A DNA stretch of 43,577 nt, taken from assembly GCA_903858685.1 (NCBI GenBank), contig CAIOJR010000252.1:1-43577 (forward strand), written 5' to 3'. This document shows positions 1-9,052 of this stretch, piece by piece. The stretch's first letter is position 1. Each line of letters begins with the position of its first letter. This stretch comes from an uncultured Caulobacterales bacterium (GTDB taxonomy: Bacteria; Pseudomonadota; Alphaproteobacteria; Caulobacterales; Caulobacteraceae). The notes below the pieces were generated by a model. That model was not told the DNA's origin and made no database searches. It worked only from the letters and a program-made list of their open reading frames with translations. Position numbers and translations under genes: made by a program.

Positions 1-505
1 CCGGATCATTTCGCCGGGGCGCACCTATCGCTGCGATTCAGACCAGACCCACACGCCGATGTTCCACCAGATCGAAGGTCTGGTGATCGATCGCGACATC
101 CATATGGGCCATCTGAAATGGACGCTGGAAACCTTCATTTCCCGCTTCTTCGAGACCAGCAACGTCACCACAAGATTTCGCCCGCACCACTTCCCCTTCA
201 CGGAGCCGTCGGCGGAGATGGACGTGCAGTGCGACCGGTCCGGCGGCGAGGTGAAGATCGGGCAGGGCGACAGCTGGCTCGAAATCCTGGGCTGCGGCAT
301 GGTTCATCCCAATGTGCTGCGAAATTGCGGCATCGACCCGGACGCTTATCAGGGCTTTGCCTTCGGCATGGGTGTGGATCGCCTTGGCAGCCTCAAATAC
401 GGCATGCCGGATTTGCGCGACATGTTCGCGAGCGACGTTCGGTGGCTGGGCCATTATGGCTTCTCCGCGTTCGCCGCGCCCAACCCAGCCAGCGGATTGA
501 GCTAG
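1..505 (+). CDS. pheS: Phenylalanine--tRNA ligase alpha subunit, C-terminal part (partial)
   Basis: The reading frame is open from the left edge (first full codon at base 2), so the 5' part of the gene lies outside the window. PheS carries the class II catalytic core of the alpha2-beta2 phenylalanyl-tRNA synthetase in the cytoplasm and attaches Phe to tRNA-Phe. About 167 residues are visible. Class II motif 2 is seen as [20 protein letters not shown] followed by EGLVID. The C-terminal motif 3 is [18 protein letters not shown], with the usual Phe/Trp-rich end. The stop is TAG at 503-505 and pheT begins 4 nt later, the standard pheST operon order. Identity is secure; only the upstream part is missing. 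Confidence 0.97.
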   Translation, partial: RIISPGRTYRCDSDQTHTPMFHQIEGLVIDRDIHMGHLKWTLETFISRFFETSNVTTRFRPHHFPFTEPSAEMDVQCDRSGGEVKIGQGDSWLEILGCGMVHPNVLRNCGIDPDAYQGFAFGMGVDRLGSLKYGMPDLRDMFASDVRWLGHYGFSAFAAPNPASGLS

Positions 506-509
506 ACCC

Positions 510-2900
510 ATGAAGTTCACCCTTTCCTGGCTGAAGGACCACCTGGAAACCGACGCCTCGGTCGAGGCCATCACCGACGCCATGACCATGGCCGGGCTGG
601 AGGTGGAGGATGTTCACAATCCCGCCGCCAGGCTTGCGCCCTTTTCAGTGGCCAGGATCGTGGAGGCTGTGCAGCACCCCAATGCTGACCGGTTGCGCGT
701 CTGTCAGGTGGATACGGTCGATGGACGCAAGGAAATTGTCTGTGGCGCGCCCAATGCGCGTGCAGGTCTGGTGACCATCTACGCCCCCATCGGCGCCTTT
801 GTGCCGGGTCTGGGCGTGACGCTGGTGGAAAAGCCGGTACGTGGCGTCATCTCCAACGGCATGCTCTGCTCAGCTGCGGAGCTTGAACTGTCCAGCGAGC
901 ATGAGGGCATTCTTGACCTGGCCGACAGCTGGGCCGTGGGCGCGCCCGCCGCAATGGTCTTTTCGCTGGAGCCGGTGATTGATTTTGAAGTCACGCCGAA
1001 CCGGCCCGACTGGCTGGGCGTTCAGGGTATTGCCCGCGATCTGGCGGCGACCGGCCTTGGCCGTTTCAAGCCCAACCCGGTCACGCCGGTGGCGGGCGCC
1101 TTTTCATCCCCGGTCGATATCCGCATATCCGCGCCGGACGCCTGTCCAGTCTTTGCCGGTCGTCTGGTGCGCGGCGTGAAGAACGGCCCTTCGCCCGCCT
1201 GGCTGCAGGACAGGTTGAAGGCCATCGGCCTGCGCCCGATCAGCGCGCTGGTCGATATCACCAATTTCCTGTCCTATGACCGCGATCGTCCTCTGCACGT
1301 CTATGATGCGGCCCGGCTGAGCGGCGGCTATGTCGAGGCGCGTCTGGGGCGTGAGGGCGAGACCTTCCGCGCTCTGGACGGCAAGGACTATGCGGTGACG
1401 CCGGACCAGTGCGTCATTGCCGACGATTCCGGCGTGCTGGGCTTTGGCGGCGTCATGGGTGGCGAGAGCACGGGCTGTTCGGACCAGACGACGGACGTCT
1501 TCATCGAAGCCGCCCTGTTCGATCCGATCCGCACCGCCCAGACCGGGCGCGATACGGGCATTACATCCGACGCCCAATATCGCTTTGCGCGTGGGGTTGA
1601 TACGGGCTTTGTCGTGTCAGGCCTCGAACTGGCGACGCAACTGGTGCTGGACCTGTGCGGGGGAGAGCCATCAGAGATCAGGTTGGCGGGCGCCATCCCG
1701 GCCGCGCCTCAGGCCTTCGATTTTGATCCGGCCTATGTCCACAAGCTTTCCGGCCTGTCCATCGGGCGTGAAGGCGTGGTCGAAATTCTGACCCGACTTG
1801 GCTTCAAGGTCGAGTTGCACGGCGCGCGCCTGTCCGTCACACCGCCGACCTGGCGTCGCGACGTACAGGGCAAGGCGGATCTGGTCGAAGAGGTGGCGCG
1901 CATAGCGGGCTATGGCGCCTTGCCGTCCACGCCCCTGCCGCTGGTCGAGCCCAAGCCCGGCGGCGTCCTGTCGCCCCGTCAGGCGCGCGTCCGCGCTGCC
2001 CGTCGCGCACTGGCGGCGGCGGGCTTTGCGGAGACAATCGGCTGGTCGTTCACCTCCCAGGCCAATGCCCGGCTGTTTGGCGGCGGCGATGCAAGGCTTG
2101 TTCTGGCCAATCCGATGGCGTCCGATCTGGACTGCATGAGGCCCTCCGCGCTTCCCGGGCTGGTGGAGGCGTTGGGCCGCAATGCTGCGCGCGGCTTTGC
2201 CGACGCCGCCCTGTTCGAGATCGGTCCGGTCTTTTTTGGCGATCAGCCAGGGGATCAACGCACGGCGATCTCTGCGGTGATCGCGCCCCACGCCGCCCGT
2301 CGCTGGGATGGCGCAGCCGACGCCGATGTCTATTGGATCAAGGGCGCATTGTTTGGCTTGCTGGAAGAGATCGGCGCGCCGGTCTCCTCCCTGCAACTCG
2401 CGCAGGGCGCCGCCGCCGGCTGGTGGCATCCGGGTCAGTCGGCGCGGCTGCAACTCGGTCCAAAGACCGTGATCGCAGAGTTTGGCGCGTTGCACCCTTC
2501 CGTCCTGAAGTCGCTGGATGTCGCCGGTCCGGTCTTTGGGTTTGAAGTGTGGCTGGAAGCGGTGCCGGAACCCAAGCGCAAGGCGACGAAGACAAAGCCG
2601 GCTCTGCCCCTGTCGTCGCTGATGCCGCTGTCGCGCGACTTCGCCTTTGTGGTCGATGAGGCCAGGACGGCGGGCGATGTGGCGCGTGCGGCTCTGGGGG
2701 CGGATAAGGCCCTGATCTCGGGGGTGCATGTGTTCGACGTGTATCGCGGCGCCGGCGTGGCCGAAGGCGCCAAGTCCGTCGCGATCGAGGTCACGTTGCA
2801 ACCGACGGACAAGACCCTGACGGATGCCGATATTGATGCGGTGTCGGCCCGGATCGTGGCGGCGGTGGCCAAGGGCTGTGGCGGCGTGCTGCGCGCCTGA
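510..2900 (+). CDS. pheT: Phenylalanine--tRNA ligase beta subunit
   Basis: This is the structural and editing partner of PheS, 796 residues long and typical for bacterial PheT. It starts [12 protein letters not shown]. The EMAP-II-like tRNA-binding domain lies at about 39-150 and the B3/4 editing domain at about 215-385 ([19 protein letters not shown] near its end). The B5 domain lies at about 410-480 ([20 protein letters not shown]), followed by the core-like domain and a C-terminal ferredoxin-fold anticodon-binding domain at about 700-796 ([10 protein letters not shown], then [14 protein letters not shown]). It lies 4 nt after pheS, so the two are co-transcribed. The stop codon TGA shares its last A with the ATG of the following hydrolase gene, which implies translational coupling. 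No unusual features were seen. Confidence 0.97.
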   Translation: MKFTLSWLKDHLETDASVEAITDAMTMAGLEVEDVHNPAARLAPFSVARIVEAVQHPNADRLRVCQVDTVDGRKEIVCGAPNARAGLVTIYAPIGAFVPGLGVTLVEKPVRGVISNGMLCSAAELELSSEHEGILDLADSWAVGAPAAMVFSLEPVIDFEVTPNRPDWLGVQGIARDLAATGLGRFKPNPVTPVAGAFSSPVDIRISAPDACPVFAGRLVRGVKNGPSPAWLQDRLKAIGLRPISALVDITNFLSYDRDRPLHVYDAARLSGGYVEARLGREGETFRALDGKDYAVTPDQCVIADDSGVLGFGGVMGGESTGCSDQTTDVFIEAALFDPIRTAQTGRDTGITSDAQYRFARGVDTGFVVSGLELATQLVLDLCGGEPSEIRLAGAIPAAPQAFDFDPAYVHKLSGLSIGREGVVEILTRLGFKVELHGARLSVTPPTWRRDVQGKADLVEEVARIAGYGALPSTPLPLVEPKPGGVLSPRQARVRAARRALAAAGFAETIGWSFTSQANARLFGGGDARLVLANPMASDLDCMRPSALPGLVEALGRNAARGFADAALFEIGPVFFGDQPGDQRTAISAVIAPHAARRWDGAADADVYWIKGALFGLLEEIGAPVSSLQLAQGAAAGWWHPGQSARLQLGPKTVIAEFGALHPSVLKSLDVAGPVFGFEVWLEAVPEPKRKATKTKPALPLSSLMPLSRDFAFVVDEARTAGDVARAALGADKALISGVHVFDVYRGAGVAEGAKSVAIEVTLQPTDKTLTDADIDAVSARIVAAVAKGCGGVLRA

Positions 2901-3688
2901 TGATGACGCAGGCTTCCGATACCGAAGGCCGTCTTGTGCGCGAGGACGGTCAGACGATCGCCTGGAAGCGGGTCGACGGTTCGGGGCCAACCCTTGTCTG
3001 GCTCGGCGGGTTTCATTCGGACATGAGCGGGACCAAGGCGCAGTTTCTGGCGGATTGGGCCAGGGCCAATGGCAGGGCCTGTCTGCGGTTTGACTATTTC
3101 GGCCACGGCCAGTCGTCAGGCGCCTTTGTGGACGGCACGATTGGCCGCTGGCGCGCCGATGTACTGGCCGTGATTGATCAGTTGACCCAGGGCCCGCTGG
3201 TGCTGGTGGGGTCGTCCATGGGCGGATGGCTGGCGGTTCTGGCGGCCCTGGCCCGAGCGGAGCGGATACAAGCTCTGGTGCTGGTGGCGCCCGCTGCAGA
3301 CTTTACCGAAGCCCTGATGAAGCCCGGCCTGCCGCCGGAAGCTTTTGCGGCTCTGGCGCGGGACGGAGTGTGGCGTCGCCCTTCGCCCTATGAAGACGGC
3401 GCCTACCCCATTTCGCAGCAATTGCTGGAGGAGGGGGCGAACTGGTGCGTTCTGCCCGGTCCCATCGCGATGGCTGCGCGGGTGCGGATCCTTCAGGGCG
3501 GAGATGATCCAGACGTGCCATGGCGCCACGCCCTGGCCCTGGCTGAGGCGCTGGACAGTCGTGATCTGGTTTTCAGTCTGATCCGTGACGGGGACCACCG
3601 TCTGTCTCGCGACGTCGATCTGGCCCGGCTCTTGTCGGCGGTGGAAGAGGTCTGCTCTGAGCGTTCGGAAGTGGGCGCGGAGCGTTAA
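2900..3688 (+). CDS. Alpha/beta hydrolase family protein
   Basis: A 262-residue cytoplasmic serine hydrolase without a signal peptide. The nucleophile elbow is GSSMGG, preceded by the strand PLVLVGS. The likely acid is an Asp in LQGGDDPDVPW and the likely base is the His in RDGDHRLSR, in normal alpha/beta-hydrolase order. An oxyanion-hole region follows LVWLGGFHSDMSG. The overall pattern resembles the small esterase/ABHD10-like or S33-type hydrolases common beside alphaproteobacterial pheT; the substrate cannot be read from the sequence. The ATG overlaps the pheT stop by one base (TGATG). The gene converges on rnr with only 3 nt between the stops. Possible activities include a carboxylesterase or thioesterase. 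Confidence 0.85.
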   Translation: MMTQASDTEGRLVREDGQTIAWKRVDGSGPTLVWLGGFHSDMSGTKAQFLADWARANGRACLRFDYFGHGQSSGAFVDGTIGRWRADVLAVIDQLTQGPLVLVGSSMGGWLAVLAALARAERIQALVLVAPAADFTEALMKPGLPPEAFAALARDGVWRRPSPYEDGAYPISQQLLEEGANWCVLPGPIAMAARVRILQGGDDPDVPWRHALALAEALDSRDLVFSLIRDGDHRLSRDVDLARLLSAVEEVCSERSEVGAER

Positions 3689-3691
3689 AGT

Positions 3692-6004
3692 CTAGCGTCG
3701 TTTGCCGCGCTTGACGCCGACCGGCGGGTTTCGTCGTCGCACGCTCAGCTTGGGTCGCGGCGCCTTGGGGTCGCGGGGGTCTGGCTCACTGAGCATTTCG
3801 AACAGCAGGCCGCCGGTCAGGGGCGTGGCCTCCTTCAACCGCACCTCGACCACAGCCCCAAGCCGCCAGCGCGCGCCCGAGCGTTCGCCGACCAGCGAAT
3901 GGGTGCGGTCATCATGGACAAAATACTCGTCTCCCAGATTGGAGACCGGGACGAGGCCGTCTGCACCGGTTTCGGCAAGGCGGATGAACAGGCCAAACCG
4001 GGTGACGCCGGTCACGCGGCCCGCAAAGCTTGCGCCCACCCGATCAGCGAGGAAGGCTGCAACATAGCGGTCTGTCGCGTCGCGCTCGGCGGACATGGCG
4101 CGTCGTTCCGCCGCCGTAATATGTTCAGCCGTTTCCTGTAGCCGCACCATTTCCTGATCGCTCAGTCCGTCCAGACCCAGTTTCAGCGCTCGGATCAACG
4201 CCCGGTGGACCACAAGGTCAGCATAGCGCCGGATGGGAGAGGTGAAGTGGGCGTAGCGCGACAGGTGCAGGCCGAAATGTCCCAGATTGTCCGGCGAGTA
4301 ATGGGCCTGCATCTGGGTGCGCAACACCACCTCATTGACGATATCGGCATGAGGGCCGCCGCGCGTCTCGGTCAAAAGGCGGTTGAAGCGGTGAGTCTGG
4401 GCCGGTTCGCCCTTGGTCCACGCGATGTCGATGGTGGAGAGAAAGTCCGCCAGATTGAACAGTTTTTCCTGACTGGGCTCCTCGTGCACGCGATAGATCA
4501 GCGGCGACTTCTTCTGCTCCAGCGCTTCTGCCGCGCAGACATTGGCCTGGATCATCATCTCTTCGATCAGACGGTGCGCATCCAGTCGCGCCCGCGGCTC
4601 GATGGAGCCGATCACGCCGTCGCGGGTGATGTGGACGCGTCGTTCCGTGCTTTCAATGTCGAGCGGGGAGCGCGCATCGCGGCCCTTGCCCATGCAGGCA
4701 TAGGCGGCCCAGAGCGGCAGCAGGACCGGCTCCAGAAGGACGCCGGTCAGATCATCCGTTTCGCCGTCGATCGCCGCCTGGGCCGCCTCATAGGATAGCT
4801 TGGCGGCGGAGCGCATAAGGCCGCGTGTGAAGCGGTGGCTGGTCTTGCGTCCTGTCTTGTCAAAGACCATCCGCACGGCCATGCAGGCCCGGTCGACATT
4901 CGGCAGTAGCGAGCACAATCCCGCCGACAGCTTTTCCGGCAACATGGGCTCGACCCGGTCCGGGAAATAGACCGAATTGGCCTTGTTCCAGGCCTGTCGG
5001 TCCAGAGCCGAACCGGTGCGCACATAGGCCGAGACGTCCGCTATGGCGACCCACACGATCCAGCCGCCAATATTGTTGGGGTCTTCGTCAGCATGGGCGA
5101 AGACAGCGTCGTCATGGTCGCGTGCATCCGCAGGGTCGATGGTGACCAGCGCCAGACTGCGCAGGTCTTCGCGACCCTCAAGCGTCGGCGCCTTGGCGGC
5201 GGCGGCTTCCTGCTCGGCCTCCTCCGGAAAGCCCGTCGGGATGCCGTGGGCGTGGATGGCCAGAAGCGAGAAGGCCCGCGGATCATCCTCGCGTCCGATC
5301 ACTTCCAGGAGTTTGGCCCGCTTCATCCCGTAGCGGTGGTCGGGATTGGGCGTCAGGCTGACCTGCACCAGATCGCCGTCGCGCACGTCCGGCGCCTCTG
5401 ACGGGATGAGTTGCAATATGTCGCGAGACTTGCGGTCGACAGGCTCGACCCTGATTTCGCCCTTGCTCTTGCGGACGACGCCCAGAACCTTATGAGCGCT
5501 CTGGCCAAGCTTCTTGACCAGCCGCGCTTCGATCTCGCCATTTTCCAGACGGGTGAAGCGCACCAGCAGGCGGTCGCCCAGCGCGGGCGCGCCGGTCGCC
5601 TTTTCAGCGCGGTCCGGCGCCAGTCGCACCGGCTTCAGGTCCTCGCCTCCACGGACGAGCTGGACATAAAGATCCCCGTCTGTGTCGCGCTCGGTGACGT
5701 CGACCACGCCGACCGGGGGCAGTTCGCCCGCAATGGCCAGGCTCTTGCGGCCGCGCTTGCCCAGAGCGCCCGAGGATTTCATGCTTTTCAGCATTTCGCG
5801 CAGCGCGCGGCGTTCGCCGCCCTTCAGCCCGAAATGCTTGGCGATCTCGCCCAGATCGGTCTCGCCCGCCTCGGAGATATACCGGGCCAGAGCCTGATGG
5901 TCAGGAAGACCCGGCGTCGCAGCCCGCCGAGGCATGGCGGACCTGATTGCGCCCGCACCCCTGGGAGCCTTCTTGTCGCTCTGCGGCTTGCGCGGGCGCT
6001 TCAC
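3692..6004 (-). CDS. rnr: Ribonuclease R (3'-5' exoribonuclease)
   Basis: RNase R degrades structured RNA processively from the 3' end and takes part in mRNA turnover and rRNA quality control. The 770-residue product has an N-terminal winged-helix region (about 34-90), cold-shock-like domains (about 95-240), the RNB catalytic domain (about 275-600) and an S1 domain (about 650-735). It ends in a very basic tail (RRRNPPVGVKRGKRR). The catalytic acidic cluster is in TIDPADARDHDDAVF, with D290, D296, D298 and D299 matching the E. coli magnesium-binding aspartates. The start is GTG at 6004, overlapping the topA stop as GTGA; an in-frame ATG 23 codons downstream is an alternative. It is co-transcribed with topA. 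Confidence 0.95.
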   Translation of the reverse strand: MKRPRKPQSDKKAPRGAGAIRSAMPRRAATPGLPDHQALARYISEAGETDLGEIAKHFGLKGGERRALREMLKSMKSSGALGKRGRKSLAIAGELPPVGVVDVTERDTDGDLYVQLVRGGEDLKPVRLAPDRAEKATGAPALGDRLLVRFTRLENGEIEARLVKKLGQSAHKVLGVVRKSKGEIRVEPVDRKSRDILQLIPSEAPDVRDGDLVQVSLTPNPDHRYGMKRAKLLEVIGREDDPRAFSLLAIHAHGIPTGFPEEAEQEAAAAKAPTLEGREDLRSLALVTIDPADARDHDDAVFAHADEDPNNIGGWIVWVAIADVSAYVRTGSALDRQAWNKANSVYFPDRVEPMLPEKLSAGLCSLLPNVDRACMAVRMVFDKTGRKTSHRFTRGLMRSAAKLSYEAAQAAIDGETDDLTGVLLEPVLLPLWAAYACMGKGRDARSPLDIESTERRVHITRDGVIGSIEPRARLDAHRLIEEMMIQANVCAAEALEQKKSPLIYRVHEEPSQEKLFNLADFLSTIDIAWTKGEPAQTHRFNRLLTETRGGPHADIVNEVVLRTQMQAHYSPDNLGHFGLHLSRYAHFTSPIRRYADLVVHRALIRALKLGLDGLSDQEMVRLQETAEHITAAERRAMSAERDATDRYVAAFLADRVGASFAGRVTGVTRFGLFIRLAETGADGLVPVSNLGDEYFVHDDRTHSLVGERSGARWRLGAVVEVRLKEATPLTGGLLFEMLSEPDPRDPKAPRPKLSVRRRNPPVGVKRGKRR

Positions 6005-8649
6005 GATTTCGCCGCAGCTTTTTTGGCTGCTGGTTTTTTGGCGGCGGCCTTCTTCGCTGCGGCCGTCTTGGCGGTGGCGGGCTTTGCGCCTTGAGCCTTT
6101 TTCGCTGACGTCGCCGTCTTGGCGGGCGCCGCCTTACGCGCTGGCTTCTTTGTTCCGCCCTTGGCTTCGCGTTCGGCCAGCAGGGCCACGGCTTCCTCCA
6201 GCGTCACTTCCGCAGGGTCCTTGGACTTGGGCACATTGGCGTTGACCCCGCCGCTGGCGATATAGGGGCCGTAGCGGCCCGCCAGCACCTTGACCGGCTC
6301 GCCGGTTGTGGGGTGGGCGCCCAGGTCCTTGAGCGCCGCCGCCTGACCGCGCTGTGGACGTCCGCCGCCTGCGCGCTTTTCCGCCAACAGGGTCATGGCG
6401 CGGTTCAGGCCGACCTCGAACGCCTCGTCGATGTTTTCCAGACTGGCGAAAGCGCCGGAGTGCGCCACATAGGGACCAAAGCGGCCAAGACCGGCTGTGA
6501 CCATCTTGCCGTCATCAGGGTGGACGCCGATCTCACGCGGCAGGGACAGCAGCTTGACTGCGGCGGGGAGGTCGATGGTCGCAGGCGTCCAGCCCTTGGG
6601 CAGGCTGGAGCGGCGGGGTTTGTCGCCTTGCGTGGCCGCAGCGGTCTCCACATAGGGACCGAACCGGCCGACCTTGAGCCAGACGGCGGCCCCCGTCACC
6701 GGGTCGACGCCCAATTCGCGCTCGCTGGCTTCGGCTTGCGCATCGCCATTTTCGGAGGTGGCGAGCTGGCGCGTGAAGCGGCATTCGGGATAGTTCGAAC
6801 AGCCGACAAAGGCGCCGAACTTGCCCAGCTTCAGGCTGAGCTGACCATTGCCGCAGGTGGGGCAGATGCGCGGATCGGAGCCGTCCGGCTTGACGGGAAA
6901 GATATGTGGACCGAGCGAGGTGTTCAGCGCATCGAGAACCTGAGTGACCCGCAGATCGCCCACACCTGCAATGGCCTCCTGAAAGTCCTTCCAGAAGTCG
7001 CGCAGCAGCGCCTTGTATTCCAGATCGCCGGATGAGACGAGGTCGAGCTTTTCTTCCAGCCCCGCCGTAAAGTCGTACTCGACATAGCGCAGGAAGAACT
7101 GCTCGAGGAAGGCGGTCAACAGCCGTCCCTTGTCCTCTGGCACAAAGCGGTTCTTGTCCATGACCACATAGGCCCGGTCGCGCAGCACGGTCAGGATGGA
7201 GGCGTAGGTCGATGGGCGCCCGATTCCCAGCTCTTCCATCTTCTTGACTAGGCTGGCTTCGGAATAGCGCGGCGGCGGTTCGGTATGGTGCTGGTCGGCG
7301 CGAGCCTCGATTACCCTGGCCGAGGCCCCCTGGGCGACCAGAGGCAGGCGTCCGCCGTCCTCGTCGTCGGCGTCGTCGCGGCCTTCTTCATAGACCGCCA
7401 GATAGCCGTCAAACAGGATGACCTGACCACTGGCTCTCAGGCCCGTGCGGCCATCAGCGCTGTCCAGATCTATGGTCGTGCGCTCTATCCTCGCCGCTTC
7501 CATCTGGCTGGCGGCCATGCGCTTCCAGATCAGTTCGTAAAGGCGGCCAAGATCGCCGTCGAGGCGCACATGCTCGGGGCGACGCGCAAGACTCGTCGGG
7601 CGAATAGCTTCGTGCGCCTCCTGGGCGTTCTTGGCCTTGGTCTTGTAGAAGCGCGGCTGGTCAGGGACATAGTCCTTGCCGAACCGGTCAGCGATGACGC
7701 TGCGCGCTTCCTGAATGGCTTCCGGCGCGGTCTGGACGCCGTCGGTCCGCATATAGGTGATCAGACCGCCCTGATCGTCGACGCCCTCATAGAGCTTCTG
7801 CGCCGCCTGCATGGTGCGCTGGGCGTTGAAGCCGAGCTTTCGGGAGGCTTCCTGTTGCAGGGTGGAGGTGGTGAAGGGCGGGGGCGGGGTGCGCTTGCCG
7901 GGCTTCTTTTCAACGGCGGTGATAGTGAGGGCAGCCTCCAGCACGGCCTTGCGCGCCGCATTGGCCGACGCGTCGTCCGGCAGATCGAACTTGCCGAGCT
8001 TTTTGCCCTCATGCTTGACCAGGCGGGCGAGGAAGGGGTCGGAACCGGCGGAGACGTCGGCGTCCACCGTCCAGTATTCCTGGCTGCGAAACGCGTCGAT
8101 TTCGCGTTCGCGCTCGACGATCAGGCGCAGGGCCACAGACTGCACCCGTCCTGCGGACCTTGCGCCGGGCAGCTTGCGCCAGAGGACCGGCGAGAGGGTG
8201 AAGCCCACCAGATAGTCCAGGGCACGGCGCGCCAGATAGGCGTCGACCAGTTCCTGATCGATCTTGCGCGGGTGTTTCATCGCCTCGGTCACGGCGGACT
8301 TGGTGATGGCGTTGAATACGACGCGCTGCACCTCGGCGCCCTTGATGGCCTTTTTGCGGTTCAGTTCGTCCAGCACGTGCCAGGAAATCGCTTCGCCCTC
8401 ACGATCCGGGTCGGTGGCCAGAATCAGGCAGTCTGCGCCCTTCATGGCGGCGGCGATGTCTGCGATGCGCTTCTTCGCCTTGGGATCAGCATCCCAGATC
8501 ATGGCGAAGTCCTCATCAGGCTTCACCGATCCGTCCTTGGACGGGAGATCACGCACGTGACCATAGGACGCCAGCACCGTGTAGTTGGAGCCGAGGTACT
8601 TGTTGATGGTCTTTGCCTTGGCCGGGCTTTCGACGACGACGACGTTCAT
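6001..8649 (-). CDS. topA: DNA topoisomerase I (type IA)
   Basis: This enzyme relaxes negative supercoils by cutting one strand through a 5'-phosphotyrosine link. The start is taken at ATG 8649 (MNVVVVESPAKAKTINKYLG), because the family begins there; the frame is open for 27 more codons upstream. That gives 882 residues. The Toprim domain is at 1-115 with E8 and DPDREGE (80-86). The catalytic Tyr299 is in ITYMRTD. One zinc ribbon has C596, C599, C617 and C623. Several topo-C repeats of the form GRFGPYV follow. The last 50 or so residues are a Lys/Ala-rich, histone-H1-like tail (PAKTATSAKKAQGAKPAT and similar), probably binding DNA non-specifically. It is coupled to rnr by a 4-nt overlap. Confidence 0.96.
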   Translation of the reverse strand: MNVVVVESPAKAKTINKYLGSNYTVLASYGHVRDLPSKDGSVKPDEDFAMIWDADPKAKKRIADIAAAMKGADCLILATDPDREGEAISWHVLDELNRKKAIKGAEVQRVVFNAITKSAVTEAMKHPRKIDQELVDAYLARRALDYLVGFTLSPVLWRKLPGARSAGRVQSVALRLIVEREREIDAFRSQEYWTVDADVSAGSDPFLARLVKHEGKKLGKFDLPDDASANAARKAVLEAALTITAVEKKPGKRTPPPPFTTSTLQQEASRKLGFNAQRTMQAAQKLYEGVDDQGGLITYMRTDGVQTAPEAIQEARSVIADRFGKDYVPDQPRFYKTKAKNAQEAHEAIRPTSLARRPEHVRLDGDLGRLYELIWKRMAASQMEAARIERTTIDLDSADGRTGLRASGQVILFDGYLAVYEEGRDDADDEDGGRLPLVAQGASARVIEARADQHHTEPPPRYSEASLVKKMEELGIGRPSTYASILTVLRDRAYVVMDKNRFVPEDKGRLLTAFLEQFFLRYVEYDFTAGLEEKLDLVSSGDLEYKALLRDFWKDFQEAIAGVGDLRVTQVLDALNTSLGPHIFPVKPDGSDPRICPTCGNGQLSLKLGKFGAFVGCSNYPECRFTRQLATSENGDAQAEASERELGVDPVTGAAVWLKVGRFGPYVETAAATQGDKPRRSSLPKGWTPATIDLPAAVKLLSLPREIGVHPDDGKMVTAGLGRFGPYVAHSGAFASLENIDEAFEVGLNRAMTLLAEKRAGGGRPQRGQAAALKDLGAHPTTGEPVKVLAGRYGPYIASGGVNANVPKSKDPAEVTLEEAVALLAEREAKGGTKKPARKAAPAKTATSAKKAQGAKPATAKTAAAKKAAAKKPAAKKAAAKS

Positions 8650-8795
8650 TCGACCTGCAGAGTGAGTTGCTGACGCCGACGCGGTAGGACGTCGGACGGG
8701 CTGCAAAAGTGGGGACCGCAAGAGGTCCATGTCAACGCCCGGCGTGCATAGGCTTTGCTGACGCGCCCTGCAACAGGCAGGATTGCACGCTAGGC

Positions 8796-8816
8796 GTGAA
8801 TTGTGTATCTATTCAC
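8796..8816. repeat. 21-bp dyad in the topA / small-ORF divergent region
   Basis: The sequence GTGAAT-N9-ATTCAC forms a perfect 6-bp dyad. It is followed immediately by an AT-rich stretch (TTTATAGGGG) that could be a promoter -10 region for the small gene at 8870. A transcription-factor operator is possible, but no factor can be named. The rest of the 220-bp gap between the topA start and that gene shows nothing else that I recognise. Confidence 0.3.
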
Positions 8817-8869
8817 TTTATAGGGGAATTCGCGGCGTTTTGACCGCCCCTCTTTTGGAGATTGTCGCC

Positions 8870-9052
8870 ATGTCGCCTTCCGCAAAAACCGCCTTTCCCA
8901 TTGAAGGCGCAGCATCAGACATCATCGACTATGTCTATGACATGCTGAAGGCCCTGGCCGACCTCGCGTCGCGCGCGGATGACGAGGAACTGGCCCGTGC
9001 GATTCGCATTGCAGGGATGCGCAGCGATCTGTCTGGAAAGAGCGCGAACTAG
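8870..9052 (+). CDS. Small hypothetical protein (60 aa)
   Basis: I do not recognise this family. A GGAG ribosome-binding site at 8857-8860 sits 9 nt before ATG 8870, which favours this start over one 29 codons upstream. The product is 60 residues, soluble and probably helical. A variable N-terminal segment (MSPSAKTAFP) is followed by an amphipathic acidic helix (SDIIDYVYDMLKALADLASR) and a second helix (DDEELARAIRIAGMRSDL). There is no Cys, no membrane segment and no signal peptide. It is transcribed divergently from topA and converges on dprA so tightly that the two stop codons share the palindrome CTAG (9049-9052). The ribosome-binding site and frame make it a likely real gene; a small protein-interaction role is only a guess. 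Confidence 0.65.
   Translation: MSPSAKTAFPIEGAASDIIDYVYDMLKALADLASRADDEELARAIRIAGMRSDLSGKSAN

Noticed and set aside
1671-2990. Minus-strand open frame of 439 codons opposite pheT
   Set aside because: Antisense to the well-conserved pheT, with Arg/His/Gln-rich shadow composition and no recognisable domain.
7285-8673. Plus-strand open frame of 462 codons opposite topA
   Set aside because: Antisense to a clear topoisomerase I. It shows typical shadow composition and no start signal.
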